Source of the DNA: Castellaniella hirudinis_A
GTDB taxonomy: Bacteria > Pseudomonadota > Gammaproteobacteria > Burkholderiales > Burkholderiaceae_B
Assembly (NCBI RefSeq): GCF_047468865.1
Contig: NZ_JBLGTV010000014.1
Coordinates: forward strand, 11,774 to 75,773
Direction of reading: 5' to 3'
Length of the DNA: 64,000 nucleotides
The stretch's first letter is position 1, and the number at the start of each line of letters is the position of its first letter. The translations under genes and the position numbers were made by a program. Positions 31,053-39,103 of this stretch are shown here, piece after piece. The notes below the pieces were generated by a model, which saw only the letters and a list, made by a program, of their open reading frames with translations, did no database searches and had not been told where the DNA came from.

Positions 31053-31487
31053 ATGAAAACCATCACCAAGATCGCTGCCGCCTGCCTGGCGGCCCTGGCC
31101 CTCGCTGGCTGCGAAGATGACGCTCGGATCGCATCCCGCAATCTCTCCAAAGCCGCCGATAACTTCGAGGTCGTCCGCCGCATCGTTTTTTACAACGGCA
31201 TCACCGGCGGCTACATGCTCTCCATTGAGGGTCTGTGCTCAATCGACACCAGCGGCAGCGGCAAGACGTTCTTCGTGACATGCAAAACGGGGCCAGGCGT
31301 CTACAAAAAGCATTTCCTGGGGCTGTCTGACAACGTGACCTATTTTGCCGAGCAGATGGAGGCCGTGCGGGCCAGCGCGTACCACTACCGCGTCACGTTC
31401 AAGCCGCAAACCATCATGCCGGATATCGACTTTCGGGGCAGCGTCGGTGCGGCCCTGGATGCCACCACCCCGGACGCGAATGACTGA
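31053..31487 (+). CDS. phage lipoprotein (beta-sandwich lipoprotein family)
   Basis: 144 residues with a clear lipoprotein signal peptide (MKTITKIAAACLAALALAGC; lipid-linked Cys at about 20). The mature part (ASRNLSKAADNFEVVRRIVF, CSIDTSGSGKTFFVTCKTGP, YHYRVTFKPQTIMPDI) matches a family common in phages and prophages. It should sit in the periplasm or outer membrane of lysogen or infected cell. Membrane lipoproteins of phages often give superinfection exclusion; that is inference here. Confidence 0.8.
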   Translation: MKTITKIAAACLAALALAGCEDDARIASRNLSKAADNFEVVRRIVFYNGITGGYMLSIEGLCSIDTSGSGKTFFVTCKTGPGVYKKHFLGLSDNVTYFAEQMEAVRASAYHYRVTFKPQTIMPDIDFRGSVGAALDATTPDAND

Positions 31488-31512
31488 CGCCTGCCCACCA
31501 AAAGGAAATGAC

Positions 31513-32088
31513 ATGCCAGCAACGCTGACACCAGATGAAGCATTCGATGCAGACATTCCCGCCGCCCTGCGCGACGACATCATGACCGCCATTTCAGAGG
31601 CAGCGCACATGGGCGAAGGCCAGCATGGTTGCGTCCATATCCTTGGACAGGATCGGCTGGATGCCATCAATGTCCGCGCCCAGGGAATCGTCACCGTGGA
31701 AGGCCGGGAGTATTGGTTCGTCGTCGAAGACGGCAACTGGAACGGCACCACACTGGAAGGCTGGGAGCATTCGGGCGTACAGACCTTCGGGCCCTTGCCG
31801 CGCACCCAATGGGCGCTAGCCCCTCGCCCCGATCTTGTTTCTGACGCCATTGCCGCAGGGCGTGGGCCGTTTCTGGTTGCCAAGTGGGATGCCTTTCTTT
31901 CTCGTAAGGACGTGGCCGAAATTCCGGGCAAATACACCTACGACAGGATGATGCAGCCCGGCCTGCTGATCGAGCGGCATTACCGCGAGGCTGCAGCCAA
32001 GTATGGATTCGTGATCGTCGGTCAAGAGCAAGCCGACGAAATCAGGGCGCGACTCACGGAAGCCAGCAAACACGTGGAGACAACATGA
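31513..32088 (+). CDS. hypothetical phage protein, 191 aa
   Basis: ATG at 31513 with AAAGGA upstream; begins MPATLTPDEAFDADIPAALR. Mixed alpha/beta, with TVEGREYWFVVEDGNWNGTT and a helical C-terminus. Frame upstream of the ATG is the lipoprotein shadow. Overlaps the next gene by ATGA. No function assigned. Confidence 0.6.
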   Translation: MPATLTPDEAFDADIPAALRDDIMTAISEAAHMGEGQHGCVHILGQDRLDAINVRAQGIVTVEGREYWFVVEDGNWNGTTLEGWEHSGVQTFGPLPRTQWALAPRPDLVSDAIAAGRGPFLVAKWDAFLSRKDVAEIPGKYTYDRMMQPGLLIERHYREAAAKYGFVIVGQEQADEIRARLTEASKHVETT

Positions 32089-32399
32089 GCGAACGAACGA
32101 CGGCGGCCCGGCTCGGCGACCTGCGTGTATGGCATATCCCGCAAGTCATCATGAAGCCGTTTCATGTACCTGTGCAGTCGCCTGACGAGGCCGTGAAGAT
32201 CCTTCAAATCCAGGGCGATTACGACATATTCCAGTTCGAGAATCGCATCAAGCCCGACTATTGCAACGCTTCCGGGCTGGAGGTGGTTGAAGGCTTCATC
32301 GACGGCGAGCCTCAGTGGATCGAATGGAGTCACCCCGAGACCTACGAGGATATCGACGGCCACGCGGAATCCATGCTGGCTGCCAGGGAGGGATCATGA
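32085..32399 (+). CDS. hypothetical phage protein, 104 aa (possible exclusion-protein family)
   Basis: The segment GDYDIFQFENRIKPDYCNAS followed by GLEVVEGFIDGEPQWIEW resembles a small phage family that is sometimes labelled superinfection exclusion; I could not confirm that label. ATGA overlaps at both ends. Cytoplasmic by composition. Confidence 0.55.
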   Translation: MSERTTAARLGDLRVWHIPQVIMKPFHVPVQSPDEAVKILQIQGDYDIFQFENRIKPDYCNASGLEVVEGFIDGEPQWIEWSHPETYEDIDGHAESMLAAREGS

Positions 32400-32698
32400 G
32401 CATAAAGATGCCGGAGCCAGTGGCGTATGCAATTAAGGCCGCCAACACGCTCGCCTATTGCAATGTCTTGCTTCCCGATGAGGCTGAATACTCTGGAGTC
32501 CATGACATGAGACCCGAGCACGTCAGCAGCCTCATCACCACCGCCCAAGCCGAAGCCTACGCAGCCGCAGTGCGGCGGGAGGCGCTGGAACAGGCAGCCA
32601 AGATTGCAGATCAGTGGACAACGCCTGAACAGCGACAGTTCGGAAATGGCGGCCCAGCGCAAGCCATCCGCGCCCTGATTGATCGGGAGGGATCATGA
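32396..32698 (+). CDS. hypothetical phage protein, 100 aa, paralogue of 20798-21163
   Basis: Contains the PEPVAYAI start and LITTAQAEAYAAAVRREALE helix also seen at 20.8 kb. Ends in RALIDREGS, a 3' end type repeated in neighbours together with its ribosome site. Unknown role. Confidence 0.6.
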   Translation: MSIKMPEPVAYAIKAANTLAYCNVLLPDEAEYSGVHDMRPEHVSSLITTAQAEAYAAAVRREALEQAAKIADQWTTPEQRQFGNGGPAQAIRALIDREGS

Positions 32699-32904
32699 GC
32701 AGAAAATCGCCCACGAAGAAAATTGAGCGCCTCGAATCTATCGTCATGGGCATGGGCTTCCTGCTGCTGAAACTCAAAGCCGACTACGGCCACGACTTCA
32801 GCATCGGCATGGACGAACAAGTCAACCAGGCGCTTCGGGACTACCGCAACGTCGAAAAATCCTATATGCAGCGGCTTGCCGCATCGAAACCGGAGGGGTC
32901 ATGA
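32695..32904 (+). CDS. small hypothetical phage protein, 69 aa
   Basis: MSRKSPTKKIERLESIVMGM..., basic start and helical body. ATGA overlaps on both sides; GGAGGG upstream is part of the repeated gene-junction sequence. Not recognised. Confidence 0.55.
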   Translation: MSRKSPTKKIERLESIVMGMGFLLLKLKADYGHDFSIGMDEQVNQALRDYRNVEKSYMQRLAASKPEGS

Positions 32905-33167
32905 GCAATCACGAAGACGATTTCTGCAAGATTATCCGGGCCTCGTCAGGCCGTCAAGTGCTGGTGTTTCTGTCCAGCGACGAAGACGGGAATCCGTCCG
33001 TGGACGTGAGCATGCAATACGACGGCATCCTGCTGCATGTCAACAACGGGTTCGGCGATGAAGACGCCGGACACAAAGCCCGGGACGCAATGTTTGCCGG
33101 ATACGGACAGGCTGAGGCGGATAACTTCGAGCGCGGGCTGATTGAATTCGTGGGTGAGAAATCATGA
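32901..33167 (+). CDS. small acidic hypothetical phage protein, 88 aa
   Basis: Predicted beta-sheet protein (VLVFLSSDEDGNPSVDVSMQ) with a helical end. ATGA at both ends. No family recognised. Confidence 0.55.
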   Translation: MSNHEDDFCKIIRASSGRQVLVFLSSDEDGNPSVDVSMQYDGILLHVNNGFGDEDAGHKARDAMFAGYGQAEADNFERGLIEFVGEKS

Positions 33168-33235
33168 GCAAGCGCAGCCGCCAGCGCCGGCAGAAGCCCG
33201 GGCGCGACATCCCATTTCCTGGACAAGAGCAATGA
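33164..33235 (+). CDS. 23-aa basic peptide
   Basis: MSKRSRQRRQKPGRDIPFPG and three more residues, linked by ATGA overlaps to the gene before and to the methyltransferase after it. It may be translated only to couple ribosomes into the methyltransferase start. Confidence 0.35.
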   Translation: MSKRSRQRRQKPGRDIPFPGQEQ

Positions 33236-35055
33236 TCGAGAGCATCAAGCATTTCCACCTATTTTGCGGCAGCGGGTCTGGTGCCGCTGGTTTCAACGAC
33301 GCGGCCCCCACAATCCCCGGCCTGCAGGGAAAAATGGTTTGCCTGGGCGGCATGGACAATGACGCAGTGGCGGCCGAGGACTTTCGCATGCTCACTGGCA
33401 TGCCCTGCATGGTGCGCGATCTTTTCAGCCGCCAGCAGTACGTCGCGTGGCATGGCCATGAGCCGTCTGCAGACTGGGTTGAGGCAGGCCCCGACGACAT
33501 CCGCGCAGCTGCCCAGCACCAGGTGCCAGACATCGTGTTTCTGTCGGCCCCCTGCAAGGGTTTCTCCGGCCTTTTGCCCGCCGCGCACGCATCATCACGC
33601 CGCTACCAGGCGCTGAACGAACTGACCCTGCGCGGCGTCTGGCTCATGCTGGAGGCATGGGCTTATGACCCGGTGCCGGTGATCCTGTTCGAGAACGTCC
33701 CTCGCATCGCTACACGGGGCCGCCACCTGCTGGACCAGATCACAGGCATGCTGCGCCACTACGGTTACGTCGTGCGCGAAACCACGCACGATTGCGGCGA
33801 ACTGGGCGGCCTGGCCCAGAGCCGCAAGCGGTTCCTGTTGGTCGCGCGGCACGCGGAGAAAATGCCCTCGGCCGTGTATGAGCCGCCAGTGCGGCCGCTT
33901 CGCTCAGTGGGGGAAGTTCTCGATCGCATGCACCTGCCAGGCGACCCAACCGCGGGACCAATGCATAGGGTGCCGCGTCTTGCGTGGAAAACCTGGGTTC
34001 GATTGGCGTTTGTAGAGGCTGGCAAGGACTGGCGATCACTAAATCGCCTAACGGTAGAAGATGGGTATCTGCGTGATTATCTGATTGTGCCCAAAGCGTA
34101 TCACGGATATCTCGGGGTACTTCGACCAGGGGATACATCGGGGGCGGTCACAAGCCGTGGACTGCCGACAAATGGTGCTTTCTCAATCGCAGACCCGCGC
34201 GCGGCCATCAATGCCGCTCAGTACAAGCAATACGGTGTCATGCGCATGGAGGATACGTCTGGTGCGGTGATCGGGGTCAAGAGCCCTGGACAGGGCACAT
34301 TTAGTGTCGCTGACCCTCGCCACAGCGGTCCAGAAAAACACAGCAACGAATACCGTATCGTGCCATTCGACCAGGCGTCCGGCGCAATCACCAGCGCTCA
34401 CGGAACGGGGCAATGTGTTGCTGACCCGCGTGGCGGCCACGGTTTCGCAAAATACGGCGTCACCTCCTACGAGTCATCGGCCAATGCTGTGATCAGTGGT
34501 AGCACCAGCGGTCAAGGCGCATATGCGGTAGCCGACCCTCGATCCAGCATGCGCCGCACCAAGGGCGACGACTACCTGACCGGCGGCCACTACGGCATCG
34601 TGAATTGGGCCCAGCCCAGCGGCGCGGTTTCCGCCTCAGCTTGCCACGACAATGGTCGTTGGAGTGTGGCCGACCCCAGGAACTTGCCAAATAGCGCAAA
34701 TTCGCAAGTTTCGTTGCCGGCACCCAATGACAAGTTGGTTTGCCGCATCCGGTCATTGGATGGAACTTGGCACCGCCCGTTCACCACTCTTGAGTTAGCT
34801 GCGCTCCAGTCCTACTACGACCCCGACGACTTCGCCGAACATGGCCCGCTGGTCATGGAAGGAACGTCTGACCAGGTCTGGCGAGAACACATTGGCAACA
34901 TGGTGCCGCCTGATGCTGCCCAGGCAATGGCCGAGGAAATCGGCCGGGCCATCTTGCTGTCTCGGGCTGGCGAGACCTTTCAATTGTCCGCCACGCCCAT
35001 TTGGGTGCGGCCTTTGGCGATCGCGATTGCGGTGCGGGGAGGAATCGAAGCATGA
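33232..35055 (+). CDS. DNA cytosine-C5 methyltransferase with internal repeat array
   Basis: 607 residues. Motif I FHLFCGSGSGAAGF (about 8-21), motif IV LSAPCKGFSG (catalytic Cys about 108; PCK in place of the usual PCQ), motif VI LFENVPRI (about 153), motif VIII LAQSRKRFLLVAR, and the C-terminal LAALQSYYDPDDF and IGNMVPPDAA. Between VIII and IX, about 220 residues hold five to six degenerate repeats of SGAV...G...VADPR. Start at 33232 by ATGA overlap. There is no restriction gene beside it, so it is an orphan enzyme, probably protecting phage DNA. Confidence 0.88.
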   Translation: MIESIKHFHLFCGSGSGAAGFNDAAPTIPGLQGKMVCLGGMDNDAVAAEDFRMLTGMPCMVRDLFSRQQYVAWHGHEPSADWVEAGPDDIRAAAQHQVPDIVFLSAPCKGFSGLLPAAHASSRRYQALNELTLRGVWLMLEAWAYDPVPVILFENVPRIATRGRHLLDQITGMLRHYGYVVRETTHDCGELGGLAQSRKRFLLVARHAEKMPSAVYEPPVRPLRSVGEVLDRMHLPGDPTAGPMHRVPRLAWKTWVRLAFVEAGKDWRSLNRLTVEDGYLRDYLIVPKAYHGYLGVLRPGDTSGAVTSRGLPTNGAFSIADPRAAINAAQYKQYGVMRMEDTSGAVIGVKSPGQGTFSVADPRHSGPEKHSNEYRIVPFDQASGAITSAHGTGQCVADPRGGHGFAKYGVTSYESSANAVISGSTSGQGAYAVADPRSSMRRTKGDDYLTGGHYGIVNWAQPSGAVSASACHDNGRWSVADPRNLPNSANSQVSLPAPNDKLVCRIRSLDGTWHRPFTTLELAALQSYYDPDDFAEHGPLVMEGTSDQVWREHIGNMVPPDAAQAMAEEIGRAILLSRAGETFQLSATPIWVRPLAIAIAVRGGIEA

Positions 35056-35402
35056 TGACTATCAACACACAGGAGCTGCGCAAAGCAGCGCAAGCCGTCA
35101 TCGACGACTTCGGCGATGCCTGGTATGACGCCGACGACTGGAAAACCCTGGGTGATGACCGCCCGCCCGTGGTGGATGAACAATTCATCGCGGCTGCCAG
35201 CCCCGCGGCGGTCATTGGTCTGCTCAACCGCATCGACGCCCTGCTGGCCGAGCGCGACAGGCTGCGGGAAGCGGTGCAAGAGACCGTCCGCGTCATCGAA
35301 TCCAATCCATCGTCAATCACGGACACCATTTGGGTGACCGGCAACAAGCCGGAGACCCTGCTTGATCGGTGCTTGACCGCACTCGCACAGGAGGGGTCAT
35401 GA
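35052..35402 (+). CDS. hypothetical phage protein, 116 aa
   Basis: MMTINTQELRKAAQAVIDDF..., helical, with LLNRIDALLAERDRLREAVQ coiled coil, a widespread small phage pattern. ATGA overlap with the methyltransferase; ends with an EGS/GGGGTCATGA junction as several neighbours do. Confidence 0.6.
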   Translation: MMTINTQELRKAAQAVIDDFGDAWYDADDWKTLGDDRPPVVDEQFIAAASPAAVIGLLNRIDALLAERDRLREAVQETVRVIESNPSSITDTIWVTGNKPETLLDRCLTALAQEGS

Positions 35403-35566
35403 CTGAGGCAGAACGGCTTTTACAGGCGCTTGTGGTTGCGCTGGACAGCGCTTTTATCAGCACTTGGCAATCCACGGCCTATTGGCAGGGCGAGTTGGAC
35501 GAAGCGCGGGAATATCTGGATCAGTGCGCACAGGAACAGGGAGACAGCGATGACAACCAAGACTGA
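35399..35566 (+). CDS. small hypothetical phage protein, 55 aa
   Basis: MTEAERLLQALVVALDSAFI..., an amphipathic helical protein with an acidic end. ATGA overlap upstream and a 17-base overlap with the next gene. Not recognised. Confidence 0.5.
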   Translation: MTEAERLLQALVVALDSAFISTWQSTAYWQGELDEAREYLDQCAQEQGDSDDNQD

Positions 35567-35861
35567 CATCACCCAGGAACGCGCTGCGTTTGAGGTCGCG
35601 TTCAGCAGGCCGCCGTTTGAGTGGGAGTTCCATCGCTACGGAGAAGACTCGGCGTGGCCGGGAAACTACCAGCAATACGAGCATCAGTGCGCCTGGGAAG
35701 GCTGGCAGGCCCGATCCGCCCTGCAATCGCAGGATCAGGAGGAGGGCTATCGGGCGATGGCAGCCGAGTATCAACGCTGGATCGACGCCTATCACCAAGG
35801 GATGGATTACGAAGACTTTCTGAAAAAAGAGGCCCGCCGCATTGAGGGAGAAGAGGAATGA
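35550..35861 (+). CDS. hypothetical phage protein, 103 aa
   Basis: MTTKTDITQERAAFEVAFSR with W-rich motifs (YEHQCAWEGWQARSALQ), a family seen in many phages. Ends KEARRIEGEEE; the RRIEG end recurs in genes ending at 36833 and 37065. ATG at 35550 has GGGAGA upstream. Confidence 0.6.
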   Translation: MTTKTDITQERAAFEVAFSRPPFEWEFHRYGEDSAWPGNYQQYEHQCAWEGWQARSALQSQDQEEGYRAMAAEYQRWIDAYHQGMDYEDFLKKEARRIEGEEE

Positions 35862-36054
35862 ACCTTCTTTGCAGGCTATTCGGGCACAAGCCCAGGCCTT
35901 GGTATGGCTACATCTGCCACCCTACCATTCGACCCCCTACCACGACGGCATTCTTCGGGCACATCGAGACTTGTATGTGAGGTGTGAACGCTGTGTCACC
36001 GAATACAAGTTGGGCAAGGATGCGTATCGAACACTAGCCAAGGAAAGGAAATGA
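35858..36054 (+). pseudogene. small phage gene broken by a one-base frameshift
   Basis: From the ATG at 35858 (ATGA junction) the frame reads MNLLCRLFGHKPRPWYGYIC and stops about 40 codons on. A second frame supplies STPYHDGILRAHRDLYVRCE and a C-x-x-C end, to the stop at 36054. The two halves together look like one small cysteine-containing phage protein; the shift falls around 35917-35934, next to a run of five C. Could be a mutation, a sequencing error or a programmed slip. Confidence 0.5.
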
Positions 36055-36833
36055 ACACTCACGACAAAATTGAACTGCCGCCGCTACCTACCCCGGATTT
36101 GCATGGGCCTTCGGGCACTGGCGCGTACTTTAACGGTTATACCTCAACAACTCTGGAAGCTTACGCCCGTCTCGCCATCGAAGACGACCGCAAGCGCAGG
36201 GGTGAGCCGGTGGCGCAGGAATTGACCCGCAGCAGCATCAGCGTGTCGTGCCCGCATTGCGGAGCCGGTCCGTATTACTACTGTGCCCATCCATTCCGCA
36301 CCGGGGGCGGTGCCGCCCCTGTAGCGCAGGAGCCGTGGCAGCCCTTGGCCGCAGCACTCTACCAGGCGGCGGGTGCATATGACATGCCCGTGCGCTTCCT
36401 CGACGTGCTCAGCGCGGCAGCCAACGGTGAGCCTTTTGCGCACTTGATGGATGGGCTTTTGCCTGTGGAGTCGCCTGTAGCGCAGGAGCCGGTGGCGTGG
36501 ATGACTCCGGGTAACGGTCGCGCAATCACAGAACTTGAACTTTCGCGCATTCCCACCGATAGACGGCGGCAAGACCGATGCCGTGAAATCTATCCTGTGC
36601 CGCTCTACGCCGCCCCCGTTGCCGCCCAGGATCGGGAGGATGCTTTGCGATATCGCTGGCTGAGGGATAACGCACAACTTTTCTCACATTTCGGGGAAGA
36701 AGGAAATTCAGGTTGGTGCGTCATGCGTCGTGATAGTGCTATTACCCGCGTATATACATACAACGGACAGGAGCTTGACGAAGCCATCGACCACGCCCGT
36801 CGCATTGAGGGAGGCAACCATGCCAATAGCTAA
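36051..36833 (+). CDS. hypothetical modular phage protein, 260 aa
   Basis: Composite: a small opening domain, a CPHCGAG/C zinc-like pair (about residues 67-80), Pro/Ala linkers with repeated PVAQEP units, WQPLAAALYQAAGAY, and the DREDALRYRWLRDN motif. PVAQEPV linkers also occur in 37259-38209. Such mosaic proteins are typical of variable phage regions. Function unknown. Confidence 0.6.
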   Translation: MNTHDKIELPPLPTPDLHGPSGTGAYFNGYTSTTLEAYARLAIEDDRKRRGEPVAQELTRSSISVSCPHCGAGPYYYCAHPFRTGGGAAPVAQEPWQPLAAALYQAAGAYDMPVRFLDVLSAAANGEPFAHLMDGLLPVESPVAQEPVAWMTPGNGRAITELELSRIPTDRRRQDRCREIYPVPLYAAPVAAQDREDALRYRWLRDNAQLFSHFGEEGNSGWCVMRRDSAITRVYTYNGQELDEAIDHARRIEGGNHANS

Positions 36834-37065
36834 ACACCCATTCCGCCTAGTTATGTCGCCTCTGACGCGAACAATCTACGCCGGGAGGATTCGACAGAGA
36901 GAGGGCTACGCAGAAGCCGTTGGTGTCCGGCATGACGTGACTTCCGACTTTCTCGCTTGCATCATCCAGTACACGGAAAGCCACGGTGGTACGTTCACGA
37001 TCAACGAAAACGGAGCGGCTGCTTACGAAGTTGTGGTGCGCCGCATTGAGGGGGGTGGGGAATGA
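36820..37065 (+). CDS. small hypothetical phage protein, 81 aa
   Basis: MPIAKHPFRLVMSPLTRTIY..., beta-rich, ending VVVRRIEGGGE. GAGG before the ATG lies in the repeated junction sequence. No family recognised. Confidence 0.55.
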   Translation: MPIAKHPFRLVMSPLTRTIYAGRIRQREGYAEAVGVRHDVTSDFLACIIQYTESHGGTFTINENGAAAYEVVVRRIEGGGE

Positions 37066-37262
37066 GCGTCCTGTACATGGTGATGTACGGCCCGGACGAC
37101 TCGCACACCATCGAATGTGCTGGCACGTTCAAGTTGAAGAGAGACGCGGTGGCGGCTTACGAAGCTATTACGGGCGCATACAAGCGGCTGTTCCGCATTG
37201 AATGGGAGCGGGCCTGGGGGAATGCAACCAAGACACAGCTATTGAGAGAGGAAAAGGCATGA
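37062..37262 (+). CDS. small hypothetical phage protein, 66 aa
   Basis: MSVLYMVMYGPDDSHTIECA..., mixed alpha/beta. ATGA overlaps on both sides. Not recognised. Confidence 0.55.
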   Translation: MSVLYMVMYGPDDSHTIECAGTFKLKRDAVAAYEAITGAYKRLFRIEWERAWGNATKTQLLREEKA

Positions 37263-38209
37263 TTACCGAACAAGACCGCGCTTTCATCGTGTGGCGAGAC
37301 AATCACGACCCTAGAAAGTACCCGGCTGAGCGCGATGCATTTAAAGCGGGGTGGAGCGCCGCCGTCGAAGCCGACCGGCAGGATCGGACAGCGAAGCCTT
37401 TGCCAGAATTGATAGTCACAAAAGGCGGAATCCCATTCGAGGATCAAAACGAGGCCATCCGTCAATTCAAGGAGGCATGTATGGCAGCCGCTGACGCCAA
37501 AGCCGACCGACAGGATCATTTTCGCGGCGTCACGAAAATGATGGACCAATCCGGTGGCGTCAGCGAAATGGTGCCGAGCGACGAGGCTATTCAGGTGCTG
37601 GCGAAGCAGTACGATTGCCACTGCGCGCCCGGATTCATGGGATTCGCCCGCGCCCTTCTATCCCGCTACAGCAGCGGCCAGCCAAAACCGTCGAATTCTG
37701 GGGAATTGGAACGGCCTGCCGCAAGCGCGGAGCCGTGCAAGACGTGCGGCGGAAGCGGATGGATCGGCGGCCCCACTTATTACCAACCCGACGAAGGGGG
37801 AGAGCCGTGCCCGGATTGTGCCGCCCCTGTAGCGCAGGAGCCGGTCGGCACAGTTCGGTGGCGCGGATCGCCTTACCCGTCTGCATTGGTGGACTGGTGC
37901 GGACGGCCCCCAGAGGACGGCACGCCCATCTTCGCAGCCCCAGTTGCCGCCCAGGCGCAGCAGCAAATCCATCCCGCAATCCGAGAGGGCGTCGAAGCGG
38001 CTTTTGAGCAGCGCCCCGGTTGGCTGGAAAAGATCGGCGCAGCAGTGCGGTATTTGCCCGACGTTGCCGCCCAGGCGCAACCCACTATGCCACCGCTCAC
38101 GCATGCAATGCGGGCCGTTCTGCGCAACGAGCATTGCGTATACGACAGCGAGGACACCTTGTATGCCGCGCTGGGGGCTGCCGCCCAGGATCGGGAGGAT
38201 GCGCAATGA
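37259..38209 (+). CDS. hypothetical mosaic phage protein, 316 aa
   Basis: N-terminal helical part (MITEQDRAFIVWRDNHDPRK) common to small phage proteins, a central zinc-like CKTCGGSGWIGGP...CPDC knuckle (DnaJ-type spacing), PVAQEPV linkers, and HPAIREGVEAAFE. It reads as several phage modules joined by Ala/Pro linkers. ATGA overlaps at both ends. Function unknown. Confidence 0.6.
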   Translation: MITEQDRAFIVWRDNHDPRKYPAERDAFKAGWSAAVEADRQDRTAKPLPELIVTKGGIPFEDQNEAIRQFKEACMAAADAKADRQDHFRGVTKMMDQSGGVSEMVPSDEAIQVLAKQYDCHCAPGFMGFARALLSRYSSGQPKPSNSGELERPAASAEPCKTCGGSGWIGGPTYYQPDEGGEPCPDCAAPVAQEPVGTVRWRGSPYPSALVDWCGRPPEDGTPIFAAPVAAQAQQQIHPAIREGVEAAFEQRPGWLEKIGAAVRYLPDVAAQAQPTMPPLTHAMRAVLRNEHCVYDSEDTLYAALGAAAQDREDAQ

Positions 38210-38445
38210 AAGCCTGCGAAAAATGCGGCAGCTACGCGATCAACCCTGGGCGGCACGGGCGTGACAACACGGACCAGGGCCTGTGCGACGTGTGCTTTTG
38301 GCGCAAGCGTGCAGCCGAAAAAGAAAGGTCGCTTGCTGAAACCCAACGTCAGATCATCGAAGCGGCAGAGCGGCGCGGGTATGAGCGCGCGATTGCCGAG
38401 TGCGCCCAGGTCGCCCGCGCAGCGAAGGGGGATGACCATGCCTGA
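38206..38445 (+). CDS. small zinc-finger-like protein, 79 aa
   Basis: CEKCGSYA and GLCDVCFWRKRAAE form a four-Cys knuckle, followed by a charged helix (AETQRQIIEAAERRGYERAI). Probably nucleic-acid or protein binding. ATGA at the start. Confidence 0.6.
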   Translation: MKACEKCGSYAINPGRHGRDNTDQGLCDVCFWRKRAAEKERSLAETQRQIIEAAERRGYERAIAECAQVARAAKGDDHA

Positions 38446-38683
38446 CATCAGCAAATTGAGTCCAGCAGCTCGGTCTGCCGCAATGCGCGGCGGGACCGAC
38501 GGCTGGGGCCAGGTTGGATCAGCAACAGAAAACATCCGCTACATGGAGCCCGTCAGGTCGCGGCGCAAATGCTCCTGCGGCTGCGGCGGACGTAGGACAC
38601 ACGCGGGGATGGCGAATGGGCTGTGCCTTATGGGCGGCTGTGAAATGCGTGTTCGGCGCTGGGTGAGGGATGGGCATGCCTGA
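38438..38683 (+). CDS. small cysteine-rich protein, 81 aa
   Basis: Cys-rich stretch RRKCSCGCGGRRTHAGMANG and a later GGCEMRVRRW suggest a compact zinc site. Overlaps neighbours by 8 bases at each end. Unknown. Confidence 0.55.
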   Translation: MPDISKLSPAARSAAMRGGTDGWGQVGSATENIRYMEPVRSRRKCSCGCGGRRTHAGMANGLCLMGGCEMRVRRWVRDGHA

Positions 38684-38789
38684 CTTACCCACATCCGCAG
38701 TGGACAACCCCATGGATAACCCTATGACAGATTTGCGACAGCGAGGGCTGGCGCGGGTCGAGAAGACATTGAGCGAGGATCAATCATGA
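38676..38789 (+). CDS. 37-aa phage peptide
   Basis: MPDLPTSAVDNPMDNPMTDL followed by a charged helix ending SEDQS. Start overlaps the previous gene by 8 bases, end by ATGA with the next. Plausible from spacing only. Confidence 0.4.
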   Translation: MPDLPTSAVDNPMDNPMTDLRQRGLARVEKTLSEDQS

Positions 38790-38842
38790 AAGACGCCATC
38801 GCCCGCATGATCGAGACGACGCGGAAAGAATGGAAATTGTAG
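38786..38842 (+). CDS. 18-aa phage peptide
   Basis: MKDAIARMIETTRKEWKL, coupled by ATGA. Nine bases after its stop the excisionase-like gene begins, preceded by GGAGG. It may serve mainly for translational coupling. Confidence 0.3.
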   Translation: MKDAIARMIETTRKEWKL

Positions 38843-38851
38843 GGAGGATGT

Positions 38852-39103
38852 ATGCTGATATGCACTCAGGAAGACGTCGAGCAGATCACCGGCAAGACGA
38901 AATTCAAAGCGCAGCTCAGGGCCCTGCGCGAGATGGGCATCCCGCATATGGCCCGCAGTACGGACGGCAGCCCTCTGGTGGCCGTCGCCGTTGTTGAAGC
39001 TATGCTGGGCGTCAAGGTGAGCAATCGCGGCACAGCTGCGCCACAGCTGCGCCGGCCTGCCGCATTGAGAGGATCAGGTCATGAGGCCACGCAAAAAGGA
39101 TAG
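38852..39103 (+). CDS. DUF4224 protein, excisionase-like
   Basis: 83 residues. MLICTQEDVEQITGKTKFKA and LREMGIPHMARSTDGSPLV are the DUF4224 pattern, a winged-helix-type protein regularly placed directly before phage integrases. It overlaps the integrase by 23 bases. Likely acts as directionality factor; that role is inferred from position. Confidence 0.75.
   Translation: MLICTQEDVEQITGKTKFKAQLRALREMGIPHMARSTDGSPLVAVAVVEAMLGVKVSNRGTAAPQLRRPAALRGSGHEATQKG

Noticed and set aside
33232..35055. Methyltransferase as part of a restriction-modification system
   Set aside because: No restriction endonuclease-like gene lies next to it; neighbours are small phage genes.
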